Below, one piece after another: positions 60,801 through 64,000 of a stretch of DNA of 64,000 nt. The stretch lies in contig DASXGN010000028.1 of the NCBI GenBank assembly GCA_036489025.1, positions 468,816 to 532,815 of the forward strand. The letters are read 5' to 3'. Position numbers and translations under genes: made by a program. This DNA is from Dryocola sp036489025. Its GTDB lineage: Bacteria; Pseudomonadota; Gammaproteobacteria; Enterobacterales; Enterobacteriaceae. Every line of letters starts with the position of its first letter. Position 1 is the stretch's first letter. Below the pieces are notes generated by a model. That model had not been told where the DNA came from, did not search any database, and saw nothing but the letters and a program-made list of their open reading frames with translations.

Positions 60801-61106
60801 ATGAAACGATCTGTCTGGATCGGTGCGTTCCTGCTGCTGGCCTCGGCGCCCGCGCTGGCCGCGCAGAGTTCATGCGATAAGGTTAAGGCCGACATTGAGC
60901 AGAAAATTATCAACAATGGCGTGCCGGAATCGGGGTTTACCCTCACCATTGTGCCCAACGATCAGGCCGACAAACCTGATGCGCAGGTTGTAGGGCACTG
61001 CGGCAACGACACGCAGAAAATTCTCTACAGCCGCACCAGCAGCGGCAATGAAGGCGCTTACGGCTCCTCCACCCAGGACGCGCCGCAAAGCGAACAACAG
61101 CAGTAG
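60801..61106 (+). CDS. ynfD: YnfD, DUF1161 exported protein
   Basis: A 101-residue periplasmic protein with a 20-residue signal peptide (MKRSVWIGAFLLLASAPALA). The mature region has two Cys (SSCDKVKADIEQKI and VGHCGNDTQKI), typical of DUF1161. Function unknown. A terminator follows at once. Confidence 0.92.
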   Translation: MKRSVWIGAFLLLASAPALAAQSSCDKVKADIEQKIINNGVPESGFTLTIVPNDQADKPDAQVVGHCGNDTQKILYSRTSSGNEGAYGSSTQDAPQSEQQQ

Positions 61107-61110
61107 CTCA

Positions 61111-61136
61111 AGGGGCGGCCAGCGCCCCTTTTTCTT
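61111..61136 (+). terminator. rho-independent terminator of ynfD
   Basis: AGGGGCG (61111-61117) pairs with CGCCCCT (61123-61129) around GCCAG, followed by TTTTCTTT. It insulates the reductase operon downstream. Confidence 0.9.
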
Positions 61137-61169
61137 TCCCGGTAATTTTCCCCGCTTACTGCTCCAATA

Positions 61170-61225
61170 TTGACGAGTATTAATAAGTCATACCCCCAAA
61201 TAAGTAGAATTATGCCCCAGGGGTA
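61170..61225 (+). promoter_or_regulatory. FNR-type promoter of the ynfE operon with NarL-like heptamers
   Basis: TTGAC-GAGT-ATTAA (61170-61183) matches the FNR site TTGAT-N4-ATCAA at 8 of 10 positions. A -10 TAGAAT (61205-61210) places the start near 61217, so FNR is centred near -41, the class II position. TACCCCC (61191-61197) and, inverted, TACCCCT (61225-61219) are NarL-like heptamers over the -10 and start, fitting nitrate repression as in dmsABC/ynfEFGH. Confidence 0.7.
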
Positions 61226-61341
61226 TTATTTGCCGGATAACGATCCGCCATTTCCTTCCCTTAGCTGCAATCAGAACACCCAACAAGAAACCTAAAAAAA
61301 TGACGCCTCCCCTCGCGGGGAAACCAGTCATGGAGTGAGCT

Positions 61342-63777
61342 ATGTCAAACCTGAACAACTCTGGCGGTATCAGCCGCCGATCGCTGGTGAAAACCGGCGC
61401 GCTGGGGAGCCTTGCCCTTGCCGCAGGAGGAATTTCACTGCCGTTCGGACTCAAAGCCTCAGCCCTCGCCGTCGGCGAAGCCGTCACCCCCGCAGACAAA
61501 GTCGTCTGGGGAGCCTGTTCTGTAAACTGCGGCAGCCGCTGCGCCCTGCGCCTGCACGTGCGCGATGAAGAGGTCTACTGGGTCGAAACCGACAACACCG
61601 GCCACGACGTTTATGGCGATCACCAGGTTCGCGCCTGCCTGCGCGGACGATCCATTCGCCGCCGCATAAACCATCCTGAACGTCTGAACTATCCAATGAA
61701 GCGCGTCGGAAAACGCGGGGAAGGAAAATTCGAGCGCATTTCATGGGACGAAGCGCTGGATACCATCGCCAAAAGCCTGAAAGACACGGTTGAAAAGTAC
61801 GGAAACGAAGCGGTGTACATCAACTACACCTCTGGCATCGTCGGCGGCAACATTACCCGATCCTCGCCTTACGCCTCGCTGGTTGCCCGCCTGATGAACT
61901 GCTACGGCGGATTCCTCAGCCATTACGGTACCTACAGCACCGCACAAATTTCCTGCGCCATGCCGTACACCTACGGCAGCAACGACGGCAACAGCACCTC
62001 AGATATTGAAAACAGCCAGCTGGTTGTGCTGTTCGGCAATAACCCGGCGGAAACCCGCATGAGCGGCGGCGGGATCACCTATTACCTCGAGCAGGCCCGC
62101 GAGCGCTCTAACGCGCGCATGATCGTTATCGATCCGCGCTATACCGACACCGCCGCAGGCCGCGAAGACGAGTGGATCCCTATCCGTCCGGGCACCGACG
62201 CCGCGCTGGTGGCGGGTATTGCGCACGTGCTGATTAATGAAAATCTCGTCGACCAGCCTTTCCTGGATAAATACTGCGTGGGCTACGACGAGAAAACCCT
62301 GCCGGAAGGTGCGCCTGCCAACGGCCATTACAAGGCTTATATTCTCGGCCAGGGCGATGACGGCGTGGAAAAAACACCCGGCTGGGCTTCCGCCGTGACC
62401 GGCATTCCCGCCGAGCGCATCATCAAGCTGGCGCGTGAAATCGGCACCGCAAAACCTGCGTATATTTCCCAGGGCTGGGGGCCGCAGCGTCAGGCCAACG
62501 GCGAGCTCACCTCCCGCGCCATTGCCATGCTGCCGATCCTGACCGGCAACGTGGGCATTAACGGCGGCAACAGCGGTGCACGCGAATCCACCTATACCAT
62601 CACCATTGAACGCATGCCGGTTCTGGAAAATCCGGTGAAAACGCAGATCTCCTGCTTTAGCTGGACGGACGCCATTGCCCGCGGCCCGGAAATGACGGCT
62701 AAACGCGACGGCGTACGCGGCAAAGACAAGCTCGACGTGCCGATTAAGTTCATCTGGAACTACGCGGGCAATACCATCACCAACCAGCACTCCGACATCA
62801 ACAAAACTCACGATATCCTGCAGGATGACAAACAGTGCGAGACGATCGTCGTCATCGAGAACTTTATGACATCGTCGGCCAAATACGCCGATATCCTGCT
62901 GCCGGACCTGATGACCGTCGAGCAGGAAGACATCATCCCGAACGACTACGCCGGGAACATGGGCTACCTGATCTTTATCCAGCCCGCCACCGCGCCGAAG
63001 TTTGAGCGCAGACCGATCTACTGGATCACCAGCGAGGTCGCCCGCCGCCTGGGTCCGGACGTGTACCAAAAGTTCACCGAAGGGCGCTCGCAGGCCGACT
63101 GGCTGAAATATCTTTACGCCAAAATGCTGGCGAAAGATCCGGCGCTGCCCTCGTATGAAGCCCTGCGCAAAATGGGCATTTACAAGCGTAAAGACCCGAA
63201 CGGTCACTTCGTGGCTTACAAAAAGTTCCGCGACGATCCCGCAGCCAATCCTTTAAAAACGCCGTCCGGCAAGATTGAAATCTACTCCAGCAAACTGGCC
63301 GATATTGCCCATAGCTGGGAGCTGGAAAAAGACGAAACCATCAGCCCGCTGCCCGTTTACGCCTCAACCTTCGACGGCTGGGACGCGCCGGAGCGCAGCT
63401 CGTGGCCGCTACAAATGTTCGGCTTCCACTATAAAGCCCGCACCCACTCAAGCTACGGCAACATCGATATTCTCAAGGCAGCCTGCCGCCAGGAAGTGTG
63501 GATCAACCCGATTGACGCGCAAAAACGCGGCATCGCCAGCGGCGATCTCGTGCGCGTGTTTAACGGGCGCGGTGAAGTTCGCGTGGAGGCCAAAGTCACG
63601 CCGCGCATCATGCCGGGCGTCACCGCTATGGGCCAGGGAGCCTGGCACGATGCCAATATGTCCGGCGACCGGGTCGATCACGGTTCCTGCATGAACACGC
63701 TCACCACGCAGCGCCCTTCGCCGCTGGCGAAAGGCAATCCGCAGCACACCAACCTGGTTGAAATCAAAAAGGCGTGA
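61342..63777 (+). CDS. ynfE: molybdopterin oxidoreductase catalytic subunit, YnfE/YnfF (DmsA) family
   Basis: An 811-residue reductase. A twin-arginine signal SRRSLVKTGALGSLALAAGG starts at residue 11, so it is exported folded by Tat with cofactor. The 4Fe-4S cluster ligands are in GACSVNCGSRCALRL plus the later VRACLRGRS. The body follows YnfE closely (MPYTYGSNDGNSTSDIEN, FGNNPAETRMSGGGITY, GPQRQANGE, MGQGAWHDANMSGD). It reduces selenate and possibly S- or N-oxides during anaerobic respiration. E. coli carries two tandem copies (ynfE, ynfF); here one copy is directly followed by the B subunit, so ynfE versus ynfF cannot be decided. Confidence 0.93.
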   Translation: MSNLNNSGGISRRSLVKTGALGSLALAAGGISLPFGLKASALAVGEAVTPADKVVWGACSVNCGSRCALRLHVRDEEVYWVETDNTGHDVYGDHQVRACLRGRSIRRRINHPERLNYPMKRVGKRGEGKFERISWDEALDTIAKSLKDTVEKYGNEAVYINYTSGIVGGNITRSSPYASLVARLMNCYGGFLSHYGTYSTAQISCAMPYTYGSNDGNSTSDIENSQLVVLFGNNPAETRMSGGGITYYLEQARERSNARMIVIDPRYTDTAAGREDEWIPIRPGTDAALVAGIAHVLINENLVDQPFLDKYCVGYDEKTLPEGAPANGHYKAYILGQGDDGVEKTPGWASAVTGIPAERIIKLAREIGTAKPAYISQGWGPQRQANGELTSRAIAMLPILTGNVGINGGNSGARESTYTITIERMPVLENPVKTQISCFSWTDAIARGPEMTAKRDGVRGKDKLDVPIKFIWNYAGNTITNQHSDINKTHDILQDDKQCETIVVIENFMTSSAKYADILLPDLMTVEQEDIIPNDYAGNMGYLIFIQPATAPKFERRPIYWITSEVARRLGPDVYQKFTEGRSQADWLKYLYAKMLAKDPALPSYEALRKMGIYKRKDPNGHFVAYKKFRDDPAANPLKTPSGKIEIYSSKLADIAHSWELEKDETISPLPVYASTFDGWDAPERSSWPLQMFGFHYKARTHSSYGNIDILKAACRQEVWINPIDAQKRGIASGDLVRVFNGRGEVRVEAKVTPRIMPGVTAMGQGAWHDANMSGDRVDHGSCMNTLTTQRPSPLAKGNPQHTNLVEIKKA

Positions 63778-63787
63778 GGAGTAGGAC

Positions 63788-64000
63788 ATGACAACCCAGT
63801 ACGGATTTTATATTGATTCCAGCCGCTGTACCGGCTGCAAAACCTGCGAGCTGGCCTGTAAGGATTACAAAAACTTAGGCCCGGACGTCAGCTTCCGCCG
63901 CATTTATGAGTACGCGGGCGGCGACTGGACGGAAGACAACGGCGTGTACCAGCAGAACGTCTTTGCCTACTACCTGTCGATTGCCTGCAACCACTGCGAA
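63788..64000 (+). CDS. ynfG: DMSO-reductase-type iron-sulphur subunit YnfG/DmsB (partial)
   Basis: The first 71 codons of a four-cluster ferredoxin subunit; the gene runs past the window end. The first cluster motif CTGCKTCELACKDYKNL begins at residue 14, and the start of the second group (ACNHCE) is at the edge. ATG 63788 has AGGAGTAGGAC upstream and is 10 bases after the ynfE stop. It transfers electrons from the membrane anchor subunit to YnfE. Confidence 0.92.
   Translation, partial: MTTQYGFYIDSSRCTGCKTCELACKDYKNLGPDVSFRRIYEYAGGDWTEDNGVYQQNVFAYYLSIACNHCE

Noticed and set aside
61999..63207. 402-codon open frame opposite ynfE
   Set aside because: Antisense shadow of a highly conserved molybdoenzyme; no start signals.

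Overview
The window is ordinary bacterial chromosome at high gene density (about 63 genes, mostly short gaps, visibly G+C-rich coding sequence). Gene content and order point to the Enterobacteriaceae. Recognisable enteric neighbourhoods include hrpA-azoR, a full paa phenylacetate cluster with paaZ-tynA, dcp-ydfG-rspR-ydfI-rspB-rspA, and ynfA-ynfB-speG-ynfC-ynfD-ynfE-ynfG. The arrangement is close to but not the same as E. coli, so a relative such as Klebsiella, Enterobacter, Kosakonia or Cedecea is likely; the sequence alone does not fix the genus. No rRNA, tRNA, CRISPR array, transposase or phage gene was seen.

1-8.6 kb: an uncommon sugar or polyol catabolic locus. An aldolase and a YhfZ-like regulator run leftward. 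An FAD-linked oxidase, FGGY kinase, PfkB kinase, sugar permease, RbsD-like mutarotase and second sugar permease run rightward. A perfect 24-base palindrome sits across both divergent promoters. Together the enzymes can make an oxidise, phosphorylate, phosphorylate, cleave pathway of unknown substrate; this is the best candidate for an undescribed system. 8.7-16.5 kb: a MetE-C-like methyltransferase with a MetJ-type operator, a bestrophin-family channel (yneE), a MarR-controlled tripartite efflux operon (MFS, HlyD, outer-membrane lipoprotein) and an SDR. 16.7-21.9 kb: a DUF1889 protein, hrpA and azoR.

21.9-39.2 kb: phenylacetate catabolism. paaY and paaX are separated from paaK by three small genes (DUF2000, yjdJ-like, yjdI-like) that are not normally there. 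Then come paaABCDEFGHIJK on the minus strand and, divergently, paaZ and tynA. TynA oxidises aromatic amines to aldehydes in the periplasm; PaaK activates phenylacetate, PaaABCDE epoxidises the CoA ester, PaaG and PaaZ isomerise and open the ring, and PaaF, PaaH and PaaJ finish beta-oxidation to succinyl-CoA and acetyl-CoA. feaR and feaB are not present beside tynA.

39.3-48 kb: small accessory genes: membrane proteins, tam, an AraC regulator with an aldehyde dehydrogenase, a PACE efflux protein with a divergent LysR regulator, a zinc-ribbon microprotein, ydiH-like, yciF and a CsbD/DUF883-like stress protein. 48-58.5 kb: dcp, ydfG, rspR and a five-gene hexonate operon (rspA, MHS permease, rspB, ACS permease, ydfI). 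58.5-64 kb: ynfA, ynfB, speG, ynfC, ynfD and the start of an anaerobic DMSO/selenate reductase operon (ynfE, ynfG) behind a good FNR-type promoter; the last gene runs off the window.
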